Origin: an uncultured Collinsella sp.
GTDB lineage: Bacteria; Actinomycetota; Coriobacteriia; Coriobacteriales; Coriobacteriaceae
Reading direction: 5' to 3'
Length of the DNA: 13,662 nucleotides
NCBI GenBank assembly: GCA_902489225.1
Contig: CABTZA010000032.1
Location: 1 to 13,662 of the forward strand
Shown: piece after piece, positions 6,643 to 13,662 of the stretch
Position numbering within the stretch: position 1 is the first letter of the stretch
How the letters are laid out: the number at the start of each line of letters is the position of its first letter
Notes under the pieces: model-generated
Told to the model about the DNA's origin: nothing
Seen by the model: only the letters and a program-made list of their open reading frames with translations
Database searches by the model: none
Translations under genes and position numbers: made by a program

Positions 6643-8537
6643 TCGACGAGGAGAACAAGTCCGCAACCATGCCCGAGACGCCGACTGCCCCCGCAGCTGC
6701 GCCGGCCCATGCCGCTCCGGCGCGCCCTGCGACCGTGGAGCCCGAGGACACCGTGTTCTCCCTGCCTCTTTCGCATGTAACTCAAGAATATCCGGCACTC
6801 GTCGATGACGAGGACGCCGACACCGAGCAGCTCGACGCCCCTATCGGCGCGCACGCTGCCGAGCAGCCCGCGGAACCGGAGGCAACGCCCGCACCGGCTC
6901 ACTTTGCCGAGCCCGTCGCCGAGGCGATTAACGAGAGCGCTGCCGTGTTTGCAGCGCCCGAGCCTGACGCGCCGGTATTCCCCGTCGCCCCGGCAAGCGA
7001 GGCGGCACCCGCATCTGCAACGCCTGCCGAAGTCGAGCAGCCCGTTGCCGCGCCCGCCGCAGCTCCCGAGCCCTCCGCTCAACCCCAGAGCACGCCCGCG
7101 CCGTCGCACTTTGCGACGCCCGAGCCGACGGCTGTCGAGCCGCAGCAGGACGGCGATCCCGCCGACCGCGTAACCGAAGATCTCAACCTTCCGGACGTCT
7201 CCGACGCCGAGTCGGGAGACGATGCCGACACCGTCTCCCCCGGCGACACCGCCGAGATCGATGTCGCCGCCGTGGAGGCAAAGCTCAAAGATCCCGGCTC
7301 GACCATGAGCTTTGAGCCGCTGACCGACGAGCGCATCGAGACCGACTCGACCTACGACGCCGGCACCACCACGCAGCTTATGTGGGGCGCCCGCTCCGAC
7401 GTCGGATGTGTTCGCCCGCACAACGAGGACTCCTATCTGGTGCAGTCGCCGCTCTTTTGCGTGTGCGACGGCATGGGAGGACACGCCGCCGGCGAGGTGG
7501 CATCCTCCATCGCCGTCGAAACCATCGCCAAGACGGCGCCGCAGTCCGCCGACGCCGCGCGCCTGGCCGCAGCCGTCGAGGCCGCCAACGCCGCCGTGAT
7601 CGAGGCCGCCCTCAACGGCCTGGGCAAACCCGGCATGGGATGTACGGCCACCTGCGCCTACATCGAAAACGACACGCTCGCCATCGCCCACGTGGGCGAC
7701 TCGCGCGCCTACCTGCTCCACGAGGGTACGCTCATCCGCGTGACCCGCGACCACTCCTACGTGGAGGAGCTCGTGGATGCCGGCGAGATTACGGCCGACG
7801 AGGCCCGCGTCCACCCCAACCGCTCGGTCATCACCCGCGCGCTGGGCTCGGATCCCGCCATGTATGCCGACCACTTTACCCTGCACATCGAGGAAGGCGA
7901 CCGCCTGATTCTGTGCTCCGACGGTCTTTCAAGCATGATTCCCGATAGCGATATCGAGAACATCGCTACGCAGTCCTCGAGCGCACAGATCTGTGTCGAC
8001 AACTTGGTGGACGCGGCGCTCGCCGCCGGCGGCCACGACAATGTGACCGTGGTGGTCGTCGACCTGGTCGACGACGGCGTTATGCGCGAGGCAAAACGCG
8101 TCCGACGCCGCAATGTCACCATCGCCGCCATCTTGGCCCTTGTCTTTGTGCTGGTAGCAGGCATCTGGGCATACACGGGCGTCACCGGCTCCTATTACTT
8201 GGGAACCTCCCACGGCAATGTCGCCGTCTGGCGCGGTCTGCCCGGCAAGACGCTCGGGGTCGAACTCCACTGGCTCGAGAGCGAAACCAGCATCAAGCTG
8301 TCCGACCTGCCCGAAGACACGCAAAACCGCCTGAAGGCAGGCATTCCGCAAACGAGTGTCGACGATGCGCAGGACACCATTTCCAAGTACCGCCATCAGA
8401 TTGACGAGGAGCAGACCCGTCAGGTGATTGACGCGCAAACGATTCGCGACAACACCAATCAGGAATCCACCTCCGAGTCAGATTCCGAGAAAACCGCCGA
8501 ACAGTCAGCCGAGGCCGAAGCCTCCGATAAGAATTAG
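6639..8537 (+). CDS. pstP: PstP-type PP2C Ser/Thr phosphatase with long disordered N-terminal extension
   Basis: This metal-dependent phosphatase (632 residues) removes phosphate from kinase targets and probably from the kinases. The PP2C domain covers about residues 248-485. It has RPHNED (259-264), metal ligand D277 in CDGMGGH, VGDSRAY (D354), CSDG (D428) and GGHDN (D467). A membrane helix (about 493-515) and an extracytoplasmic domain (about 516-595), as in mycobacterial PstP, follow, then an acidic Ser/Glu tail. The unusual part is the first 247 residues: Pro/Ala/Glu-rich, mostly low complexity, with a distinct island at about 36-70 (containing SLPLSHVTQEYPALV and DTEQLD) and a Thr-rich stretch just before the catalytic domain. 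Mycobacterial PstP begins almost directly with the PP2C domain. Internal ATGs at 7305 and 7380 lack ribosome sites. The ATG at 6639 overlaps the fhaB stop (ATGA), so I accept the long form. Confidence 0.94.
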   Translation: MIDEENKSATMPETPTAPAAAPAHAAPARPATVEPEDTVFSLPLSHVTQEYPALVDDEDADTEQLDAPIGAHAAEQPAEPEATPAPAHFAEPVAEAINESAAVFAAPEPDAPVFPVAPASEAAPASATPAEVEQPVAAPAAAPEPSAQPQSTPAPSHFATPEPTAVEPQQDGDPADRVTEDLNLPDVSDAESGDDADTVSPGDTAEIDVAAVEAKLKDPGSTMSFEPLTDERIETDSTYDAGTTTQLMWGARSDVGCVRPHNEDSYLVQSPLFCVCDGMGGHAAGEVASSIAVETIAKTAPQSADAARLAAAVEAANAAVIEAALNGLGKPGMGCTATCAYIENDTLAIAHVGDSRAYLLHEGTLIRVTRDHSYVEELVDAGEITADEARVHPNRSVITRALGSDPAMYADHFTLHIEEGDRLILCSDGLSSMIPDSDIENIATQSSSAQICVDNLVDAALAAGGHDNVTVVVVDLVDDGVMREAKRVRRRNVTIAAILALVFVLVAGIWAYTGVTGSYYLGTSHGNVAVWRGLPGKTLGVELHWLESETSIKLSDLPEDTQNRLKAGIPQTSVDDAQDTISKYRHQIDEEQTRQVIDAQTIRDNTNQESTSESDSEKTAEQSAEAEASDKN

Positions 8538-8545
8538 AAAGGGAG
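8538..8545 (+). promoter_or_regulatory. Ribosome binding site deciding the rodA-pbpA start
   Basis: AAAGGGAG begins right after the phosphatase stop and sits eight bases before the ATG at 8554. The frame is open further upstream to 8428, but that would overlap pstP by over 100 bases and give a charged N-terminus foreign to the SEDS family. Confidence 0.8.
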
Positions 8546-8553
8546 TACCGCTT

Positions 8554-11424
8554 ATGAGTCGCCGCAACACCGAACTGCTCTTGCTCATCGCCTCGGCGTT
8601 CCCCGTCATCCTGCTCTATGCGATGTACGTGCTCACCGCGGGTGCCACGATTTCCTTTGAGACGCTCGCCGTGCCGATCGGCCTGTTCGCCGCCTTCGCC
8701 GCGGCGCATATCGCCGTACGCATCCTGGCGCCCGGCGCCGATCCCGCCATCCTGCCCATCGTCTTTGTGCTCTCGGGCATCGGCATCACATTCGTGACGC
8801 GCCTGGCCCCCGACCTCGCCATCTCGCAGCTCATCATCTTGTTTGTCTCGGTGGCGCTCATGGTGGGAACGCTCGCGCTGGTCAAGAACCTCGACGTGGT
8901 CATGCGCTACAAGTACACCTTTGGCATTATCGGCATCATCCTGCTGATGCTGCCGATCTTTATCGGCACCACGATCTCGGGCTCCAAGCTGTGGATTCGC
9001 ATCGCGGGCTTCACCATCCAGCCTGGCGAGTTCGCCAAGGTCTTCATCGTCCTGTTCCTGGCAGGCTATCTGGCCGAGAACCGCGAGCTGCTCTCCATCT
9101 CCAACCGCAAGATCCTGGGCCTCAAGATTCCGCGCTTCCGCCTGCTGCTGCCGCTGTTTGCCGTGTGGGGCGTGTGCCTGCTCATCGTCGTCTTCGAACG
9201 CGACCTGGGCTCGGCCGTCCTGTTCTACACCATCTTTTTGCTGATGCTCTATGTTGCCACGGGACGCTTTTCGTACGTCATCATCGGCCTTGCGCTGCTG
9301 GCCGTTGGAGCCGTGGGCGCCTACAAGTTCCTGTCTCACGTGCAGGTGCGCTTTCAGGTCTGGGTCGATCCGTTTAAGGACGCCCAGGGCCAGGGCTACC
9401 AGATCGTACAGTCACTTTACTCGCTGGCTGACGGCGGCCTGGTTGGCGTCGGCATCGGCAATGGCATGGCAAACAACATCCCCGTCGTCGAGTCCGACTT
9501 CATCTTCTCGGCCATCGGCGAGGAAATGGGCCTTTTGGGCGGCGGCGCCGTGCTCATCCTGTTTATGCTTTTTGCCGTGCGTGGCCTCACCACGGCAGCC
9601 CGCGCCAAGTCCGACCTTGCCGCCTTTAGCGCGACCGGCCTTACGGCGGCCATCAGCTTCCAGGCATTCTTAATCGTTGGCGGCGTAACCCGCCTGATCC
9701 CGCTGACCGGCGTCACCCTGCCCTTTATGAGCCAGGGCGGCTCCTCGCTGCTGGCGAGCTTTATCATCGTCGCGCTGCTGCTGCGCGCCGGCGACGAGGC
9801 AACCGGACGCGAAGCCGAGCTCACCGGCACCGGCACCATGGCCGCCATCACCGATGACCAGGTCGCATCCGCCGCTGCCCCGACCGGTACGCGTTTTGCC
9901 AGCGCACCTTCCTACAGCCACGGCAACCACTCCGCTGGTTCTCGCATGCGTCGTCGCCTGCTCGACACGCCTGAGTCCGGCGTGCTCGGCCGCGTGGCGC
10001 TTGCCAACCGTCTGACTCGTGCCGTGTTTGCCTTCACGGCGCTGTTCGCCATCCTTATCGGCAACCTCACCTATGTCCAGGTCATCAAGGCGAAGGACTA
10101 TCAGGACATGCCGACCAACAACCACACCATCGCCCGCTCCAAGTACATCCAGCGTGGCTCCATCATCACGTCCGACGGCGTGACACTAGCCGAGTCGCTG
10201 CAGCAGGAGGACGGCACCTACGCCCGCTCCTACCCCAACGGCAACATGGCCGCGCACGTGGTGGGCTACGTGAGCCAGCAATACGGCACCGCCGGCATCG
10301 AGAGCGTCATGAACGATACGCTCACCGGCTCCAAGGATTACTCCAGCTGGAACAACGCCATCGCATCGCTCGCGGGGCAGACCCAGCCGGGCAATACCGC
10401 CAAGCTCACCATCGACTCGCGCATCCAGACGGCTGCCGAGCAGGCGCTCAAGGGCTTTAAGGGCGCTGTGGTGGTCATGGATCCGCGTACCGGTGCGGTC
10501 CTCGCGTGCGCGAGCTCGCCCACCTATGACAACACCAACATCGATGCCCTGATGCAGTCGGGCGGTGGCGAGGACGGCTCCATGTACGACCGCGCCATGG
10601 ACGCGCTGTACACCCCGGGCTCGACCTTTAAGGTCGTCACGCTCTCCGCGGCGCTCGAAACCGGCACTGCCAGCCTTACCAGCACGTACCAGGCGCCCGC
10701 CTCCATGGACATCGGCAACGCGCCGGTCACCAACTCTGCCAACGAGAGCTACGGAACCATCAGCCTGCAGCAGGCCTTCGCCGTGTCGTCCAACGTCGTC
10801 TTTGGCCAGGTGGCCAACGAGGTCGGCGCCAACTCGCTCGTCCAGTTTGCCAACGCCTTTGACTACGGTCAAAAGCTCGGTCAGGATCTGACCACCGCGG
10901 CTTCCATCATGCCCGACCCGTCGCTTATGACCGAGTGGGAGATCGCTTGGGCAGGCGCCGGCCAGCCCGTCGGCATGGACCACACACCTGGCCCGCAGAC
11001 CACCGTCATGCAGAATTGCGTGATCGCTGCCGCTATCGCCAACAGCGGCGTGGTCATGGACCCGTTCTTTGTGTCCCAGATACTCGCCCCGGACGGAACC
11101 GTGGTTAAGACCACGCAGTCCCGCTCGCTGGGCCAGGCTGTCAGCTCTGCCACGGCCGACCAGGTCAAGCAGGCCATGCTCGCCGTCGTCCAGTCCGGTA
11201 CCGGCACCGATACCCAGATTCCGGGCGTCAAGGTTGCCGGCAAGACCGGTTCGGCCGAGACCGGCGGCACCAACGTCAACTCTATGTTTGTTGGCTTTGC
11301 GCCTTACGATTCACCCACGGTTGCCATCTCGGTGGCCCTGGAGGATTACGACAAACACGACGTCGAGGCGGCCAAGATTGCCGGCATCGTCCTGACCGCG
11401 GCGCTCGCCGCACAGGGAGCGTGA
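8554..11424 (+). CDS. rodA-pbpA: RodA (SEDS glycosyltransferase) - class B penicillin-binding protein fusion
   Basis: One 956-residue polypeptide carries both peptidoglycan-synthesis activities: glycan polymerisation from lipid II and peptide crosslinking. Residues 1 to about 415 are a full polytopic SEDS domain with QPGEFAK, ERDLGSA, the presumed catalytic Asp D272 in WVDPFKD, ESDFIFSAIGEE and MSQGGSSLL. A roughly 70-residue Thr/Ala/Ser-rich, then basic, linker follows (about 416-486). The PBP part starts with a membrane helix (about 489-510), then RGSIITSDG, and a transpeptidase domain with all three motifs: STFK (nucleophile S690, K693), SSN (745-747) and KTG (897-899). In mycobacteria rodA and pbpA are adjacent separate genes. 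Here no stop or frameshift separates them, and the best internal ATG (9946, residue 465) has no ribosome site. A cytoplasmic RodA C-terminus leading to an outward PBP helix makes the topology consistent. It is intact, with every key motif present. Confidence 0.95.
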   Translation: MSRRNTELLLLIASAFPVILLYAMYVLTAGATISFETLAVPIGLFAAFAAAHIAVRILAPGADPAILPIVFVLSGIGITFVTRLAPDLAISQLIILFVSVALMVGTLALVKNLDVVMRYKYTFGIIGIILLMLPIFIGTTISGSKLWIRIAGFTIQPGEFAKVFIVLFLAGYLAENRELLSISNRKILGLKIPRFRLLLPLFAVWGVCLLIVVFERDLGSAVLFYTIFLLMLYVATGRFSYVIIGLALLAVGAVGAYKFLSHVQVRFQVWVDPFKDAQGQGYQIVQSLYSLADGGLVGVGIGNGMANNIPVVESDFIFSAIGEEMGLLGGGAVLILFMLFAVRGLTTAARAKSDLAAFSATGLTAAISFQAFLIVGGVTRLIPLTGVTLPFMSQGGSSLLASFIIVALLLRAGDEATGREAELTGTGTMAAITDDQVASAAAPTGTRFASAPSYSHGNHSAGSRMRRRLLDTPESGVLGRVALANRLTRAVFAFTALFAILIGNLTYVQVIKAKDYQDMPTNNHTIARSKYIQRGSIITSDGVTLAESLQQEDGTYARSYPNGNMAAHVVGYVSQQYGTAGIESVMNDTLTGSKDYSSWNNAIASLAGQTQPGNTAKLTIDSRIQTAAEQALKGFKGAVVVMDPRTGAVLACASSPTYDNTNIDALMQSGGGEDGSMYDRAMDALYTPGSTFKVVTLSAALETGTASLTSTYQAPASMDIGNAPVTNSANESYGTISLQQAFAVSSNVVFGQVANEVGANSLVQFANAFDYGQKLGQDLTTAASIMPDPSLMTEWEIAWAGAGQPVGMDHTPGPQTTVMQNCVIAAAIANSGVVMDPFFVSQILAPDGTVVKTTQSRSLGQAVSSATADQVKQAMLAVVQSGTGTDTQIPGVKVAGKTGSAETGGTNVNSMFVGFAPYDSPTVAISVALEDYDKHDVEAAKIAGIVLTAALAAQGA

Positions 11425-11474
11425 TGCCCGTGATCAAAGCGGATACTTGGGGCGCGCCGCGGCCGATGAGCTAG
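11424..11474 (+). CDS. Possible 16-codon leader ORF between rodA-pbpA and pknB
   Basis: An ATG shares its A with the rodA-pbpA stop (TGATG, 11422-11426) and is preceded by AGGGAG at 11414-11419. The frame encodes MPVIKADTWGAPRPMS and stops at 11472-11474. Terminating ribosomes could reinitiate here. Spacing from the ribosome site is short (four bases), and the peptide resembles nothing I know. It may be chance, a vestige of a lost gene, or a leader whose translation opens the hairpin at 11451-11486. It is reported as a candidate only. Confidence 0.22.
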   Translation: MPVIKADTWGAPRPMS

Positions 11475-11486
11475 CGGCAACGCGCC
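11451..11486 (+). other. GC-rich hairpin in the pknB leader
   Basis: GGCGCG (11451-11456) pairs with CGCGCC (11481-11486), and CCGC (11457-11460) pairs with GCGG (11474-11477). A three-base bulge and a 13-base loop complete the structure. No T-run follows, so it is not a standard intrinsic terminator. It could stabilise or process the message between the fusion gene and pknB. The rest of the 132-base gap holds no convincing promoter: TGGTACTAC (11511-11519) resembles an extended -10 box but lacks a -35. Confidence 0.35.
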
Positions 11487-11546
11487 ACACGGCCCCAGCG
11501 GCCACACATTTGGTACTACACACATCGTTGAGCGAATAGTTATGTT

Positions 11547-11551
11547 AGGAG
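11547..11551 (+). promoter_or_regulatory. Ribosome binding site deciding the pknB start
   Basis: AGGAG lies five bases before the ATG at 11557. The alternative ATG at 11542 overlaps this region and has no comparable site, so the start at 11557 (MEQRVLGGRY) is preferred. Confidence 0.75.
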
Positions 11552-11556
11552 CAGGA

Positions 11557-13518
11557 ATGGAACAGAGGGTCCTCGGGGGAAGATACCTCCTCAAGGATAA
11601 GGTGGGAACGGGCGGCATGGCGACCGTCTTCCGTGCACAGGATCAGGTCCTCGACCGCACGGTTGCCGTCAAGATCATGCTGCCGCAGTATGCCGGCGAC
11701 GCCACCTTCGCCGCCCGCTTTAAGCAGGAGGCCCAGGCAGCTGCCGGCCTGTCCTCCCCCTATATCGTGGGCGTCTACGACTGGGGCAAGGACGGCGACA
11801 CCTATTACATCGTCATGGAGTACCTGCGCGGTACCGACCTTAAGAGCGGCATCAAGAGCCACGGCGCCCTCGATCCCAAGAAGGTCGCGCAGATCGGCTC
11901 GCAGATCAGCTCCGCGCTTTCGGTCGCACACAAGCACGAGATCATCCACCGCGACATTAAGCCGCAAAACATCATGGTGCTGCCCGACGGCAACATCAAG
12001 GTAATGGATTTTGGCATCGCACGCGCTAAGAACAGCCACCTCACGCAGGATAACAACGTTCTGGGCACCGCCCACTATGTAAGCCCCGAGCAGACCCGCG
12101 GCCAGGACCTCGGCCCCACCTCGGATATCTACTCGCTGGGTGTCGTCATGTACGAGTGCGCCACCGGCCGTGTACCCTTTGACGGCGACGACGCCATCTC
12201 GGTCGCGCTCAAGCAGGTCAACGAGCTCCCCATCCCGCCGAGCCAGATCAACTCCGGCGTCGATGCCGATCTGGAGCGCATCATCCTCAAGTGCATGGAG
12301 AAGGACCCGGCAAACCGCTTCCAGACGGCCGACGAGCTGCGCCAGGTGCTCAACAGCTACCTGTCCGGCCGAGCCGTCAACGTCTCGGAGCCCACGCGCA
12401 TCATCGGTGCCGCCGGCGACCTGGGTGCCACCAAGACCCGCGAGCTTTCCGACTCAACGCGCGCTATGGTTCGTCCCGTCTCGGGCGTGAGCGGTCAGAA
12501 CACCGCCCGTAGCGCTGTCTCGGGCTCCACGGGCTCCTATGAGGTCGAGAAGCCTAAGTCCAACAAGAACAAGATCATCGCCGCCGTGATTGCCGCCGTC
12601 GCCGTAATTGGTGTTGTAGTGGCCTTTGCCACAGGCATGTTCAGTGGCGAACAGGTCACGGTGCCCGACGTGCTGGGCAAGGACCAGGAAACCGCTATTG
12701 AGCTGATCAAGGAAGCCGGCCTTGAGGTTGGCACCGTCGACCAGAGCTACAACGACGATGTCGACGAGGGAAAGGTCGCTGAGCAGACCCCCAATGGCAA
12801 CACCAAGAAGGCCAAGGGCACGAGGGTGAACCTGGTAATCTCCAAGGGCCCTAAGCCCTCCGAGAAAGTTGAGGTTCCGCAGCTCGTCGGCTTGACCAAG
12901 GACCAGGCCGAGGCTGCGCTGGCAAGCGTGGGCCTGAAGGGCAGCGCTTCGGAGGAAGCCAATGAGGCCGAAGAAGGCCAGGTCTTTGACCAGAGCACTG
13001 CTGCCGGCAAGGAGGTCGAGAAGGGCACGACCATCTCGTACAAGGTCTCTGGCGGCCCGGACACCACCTCGGTGCCCGATCTGACCGACATGACCGAGGC
13101 CCAGGCGCGCAACGCTCTCGACATGGCTGGCTTTGGCGTCGACGTGAGCTACCAGGAAAACGACTCGGTTACCGAGGGCACCGTAATTAGCTGGAACCCC
13201 AGCGGCAAGCAGAAGCCCGGTGCCACGATCACCGTCGTCATCGCCAAGAAGTCCGGTAAGGCCAGCGTCCCGGGCAACCTGTACGGCAAGAGCATTTCCG
13301 CCGCCGTTACCGCGCTCAACAACGCCGGTTTCTATAACATTGGCTTCTGTGACCAGAACGGCAATCCCGTAAGCGGTAACGAGGATGCCACCGTTACGGG
13401 CGTCTCCCCCACTGGAAAGCAGTCCACCGACAGCATGATTACGCTGACGGTCGCACTTTCTGGTTCGGGCTCGGGCTCGGGCACGAGCACGGGCGACGAT
13501 TCCGGTACGACCAACTAG
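11557..13518 (+). CDS. pknB: PknB-type Ser/Thr kinase with four extracellular PASTA domains
   Basis: This transmembrane sensor kinase (653 residues) couples the state of external peptidoglycan or lipid II to cytoplasmic phosphorylation. The kinase domain covers about residues 8-270: Gly-rich GTGGMATV, K39 in VAVKIM, catalytic loop HRDIKPQN (131-138, D133), DFG (151-153), an activation loop with Thr163 before GTAHYVSPEQ. A Thr/Arg-rich juxtamembrane stretch (about 275-338) leads to one membrane helix (about 340-362). Four tandem PASTA repeats follow, at about 366-432, 438-501, 504-567 and 569-640. The first three are typical (VPDVLG, VPQLVG, VPDLTD); the fourth is divergent, starts VPGNLYG, and has a cysteine in GFCDQNG. 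The protein ends in a Ser/Gly repeat and TSTGDDSGTTN. It is the last gene before the terminator, 132 bases after rodA-pbpA. A PknA-like gene, usual next door in mycobacteria, is missing. Confidence 0.96.
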   Translation: MEQRVLGGRYLLKDKVGTGGMATVFRAQDQVLDRTVAVKIMLPQYAGDATFAARFKQEAQAAAGLSSPYIVGVYDWGKDGDTYYIVMEYLRGTDLKSGIKSHGALDPKKVAQIGSQISSALSVAHKHEIIHRDIKPQNIMVLPDGNIKVMDFGIARAKNSHLTQDNNVLGTAHYVSPEQTRGQDLGPTSDIYSLGVVMYECATGRVPFDGDDAISVALKQVNELPIPPSQINSGVDADLERIILKCMEKDPANRFQTADELRQVLNSYLSGRAVNVSEPTRIIGAAGDLGATKTRELSDSTRAMVRPVSGVSGQNTARSAVSGSTGSYEVEKPKSNKNKIIAAVIAAVAVIGVVVAFATGMFSGEQVTVPDVLGKDQETAIELIKEAGLEVGTVDQSYNDDVDEGKVAEQTPNGNTKKAKGTRVNLVISKGPKPSEKVEVPQLVGLTKDQAEAALASVGLKGSASEEANEAEEGQVFDQSTAAGKEVEKGTTISYKVSGGPDTTSVPDLTDMTEAQARNALDMAGFGVDVSYQENDSVTEGTVISWNPSGKQKPGATITVVIAKKSGKASVPGNLYGKSISAAVTALNNAGFYNIGFCDQNGNPVSGNEDATVTGVSPTGKQSTDSMITLTVALSGSGSGSGTSTGDDSGTTN

Positions 13519-13570
13519 TCGCCACCCCACCGCTCATCGCGGCTTTCGCCGCAAACATATTCGCTCACAG

Positions 13571-13610
13571 GCGCCCGCTTGCTCCCCCCGCAAGCGGGCG
13601 CTTTGTTTTT
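13571..13610 (+). terminator. Rho-independent terminator after pknB
   Basis: A perfect 11-bp stem, GCGCCCGCTTG (13571-13581) with CAAGCGGGCGC (13591-13601), encloses a C-rich nine-base loop and runs into TTTGTTTTT (13602-13610). It lies about 50 bases after the pknB stop and marks the end of the cluster. A weaker 5-bp hairpin (13539-13552, loop TTTC) sits between, without a T-run. Confidence 0.93.
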
Positions 13611-13637
13611 CGCCAGACCCGGGGTCCATAGCAACGC

Positions 13638-13662
13638 AAAAAGGCCCGCACAAGAGAGCCCC
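13638..13662 (-). terminator. Possible half of a terminator for a convergent gene beyond the right edge
   Basis: The plus strand reads AAAAA then GGCCCGC (13638-13649). On the minus strand this is GCGGGCC followed by TTTTT, the usual 3' arm and T-run of an intrinsic terminator. The matching 5' arm would have to lie just beyond the window. A convergent minus-strand gene to the right is therefore possible, not shown. Confidence 0.3.

Noticed and set aside
6561..7886. 441-codon minus-strand frame opposite the phosphatase
   Set aside because: It lies opposite the PP2C motifs and low-complexity arm, and its Gly/Arg-rich sequence follows from the complement of Ala/Pro codons.
8428..8553. Longer N-terminus for the RodA-PbpA fusion
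   Set aside because: It would overlap pstP by over 100 bases and add a polar, basic segment; the ATG at 8554 has a strong, well-spaced AAAGGGAG.
9946..11424. Separate pbpA gene starting at the internal ATG
   Set aside because: No ribosome site precedes it and the frame is continuous from RodA, so a fusion is the simpler reading.
12454..13530. 358-codon minus-strand frame opposite the PASTA region
   Set aside because: Repeat-driven shadow of the PknB extracellular region, with no recognisable domain and no independent ribosome site noticed.
13539..13552. Short GCGGC-TTTC-GCCGC hairpin as a terminator
   Set aside because: Only 5 bp with no T-run; the 11-bp hairpin at 13571-13601 is the obvious terminator.

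Overview
The window is GC-rich and tightly packed, and looks like a chromosomal core segment of a high-GC actinobacterium. Gene content and sequence style suggest class Coriobacteriia, with a Collinsella-like genome as my best guess. That placement is inference from general resemblance, not from a marker comparison. I see no mobile elements, tRNAs, rRNAs, CRISPR arrays or prophage genes. No gene-free stretch exceeds about 145 bases.

Layout: positions 1-2384 on the minus strand hold dnaX (DNA polymerase III gamma/tau). It starts at 2384 and runs off the left edge, so its C-terminus is missing. A 115-base divergent gap separates it from a plus-strand gene for a two-TM, YcxB-like membrane protein with a very basic tail (2500-3216). 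After a recognisable promoter (TTCACC - 16 bp - TACACT with an extended TG), a long plus-strand cluster runs to a strong terminator at 13571-13610. In order it encodes: a Ser/Thr kinase with a large polytopic membrane domain (3359-5212); FhaA (5209-6219); FhaB (6226-6642); a PstP-type PP2C phosphatase (6639-8537); a single polypeptide joining a RodA-type SEDS glycosyltransferase to a class B penicillin-binding transpeptidase (8554-11424); and PknB with four PASTA domains (11557-13518).

This is the actinobacterial cell-wall and division signalling locus (compare fhaA-fhaB-pstP-rodA-pbpA-pknA-pknB of mycobacteria), in a modified form. PknB would sense muropeptides or lipid II through its PASTA domains. 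The kinases would phosphorylate cytoplasmic threonines, the two FHA proteins would read those marks, PstP would erase them, and RodA-PbpA would polymerise and crosslink peptidoglycan as the output enzyme. Three departures stand out. A membrane-embedded kinase heads the cluster and no PknA sits next to pknB; this kinase has HLD in place of HRD and no activation-loop threonine before its GT motif. RodA and PbpA are fused. The phosphatase has a roughly 245-residue disordered N-terminal extension. Several junctions overlap by 4 bases (GTGA, ATGA), which indicates translational coupling.

The gap before pknB holds a possible 16-codon reading frame coupled to the end of the fusion gene, and a GC-rich hairpin.
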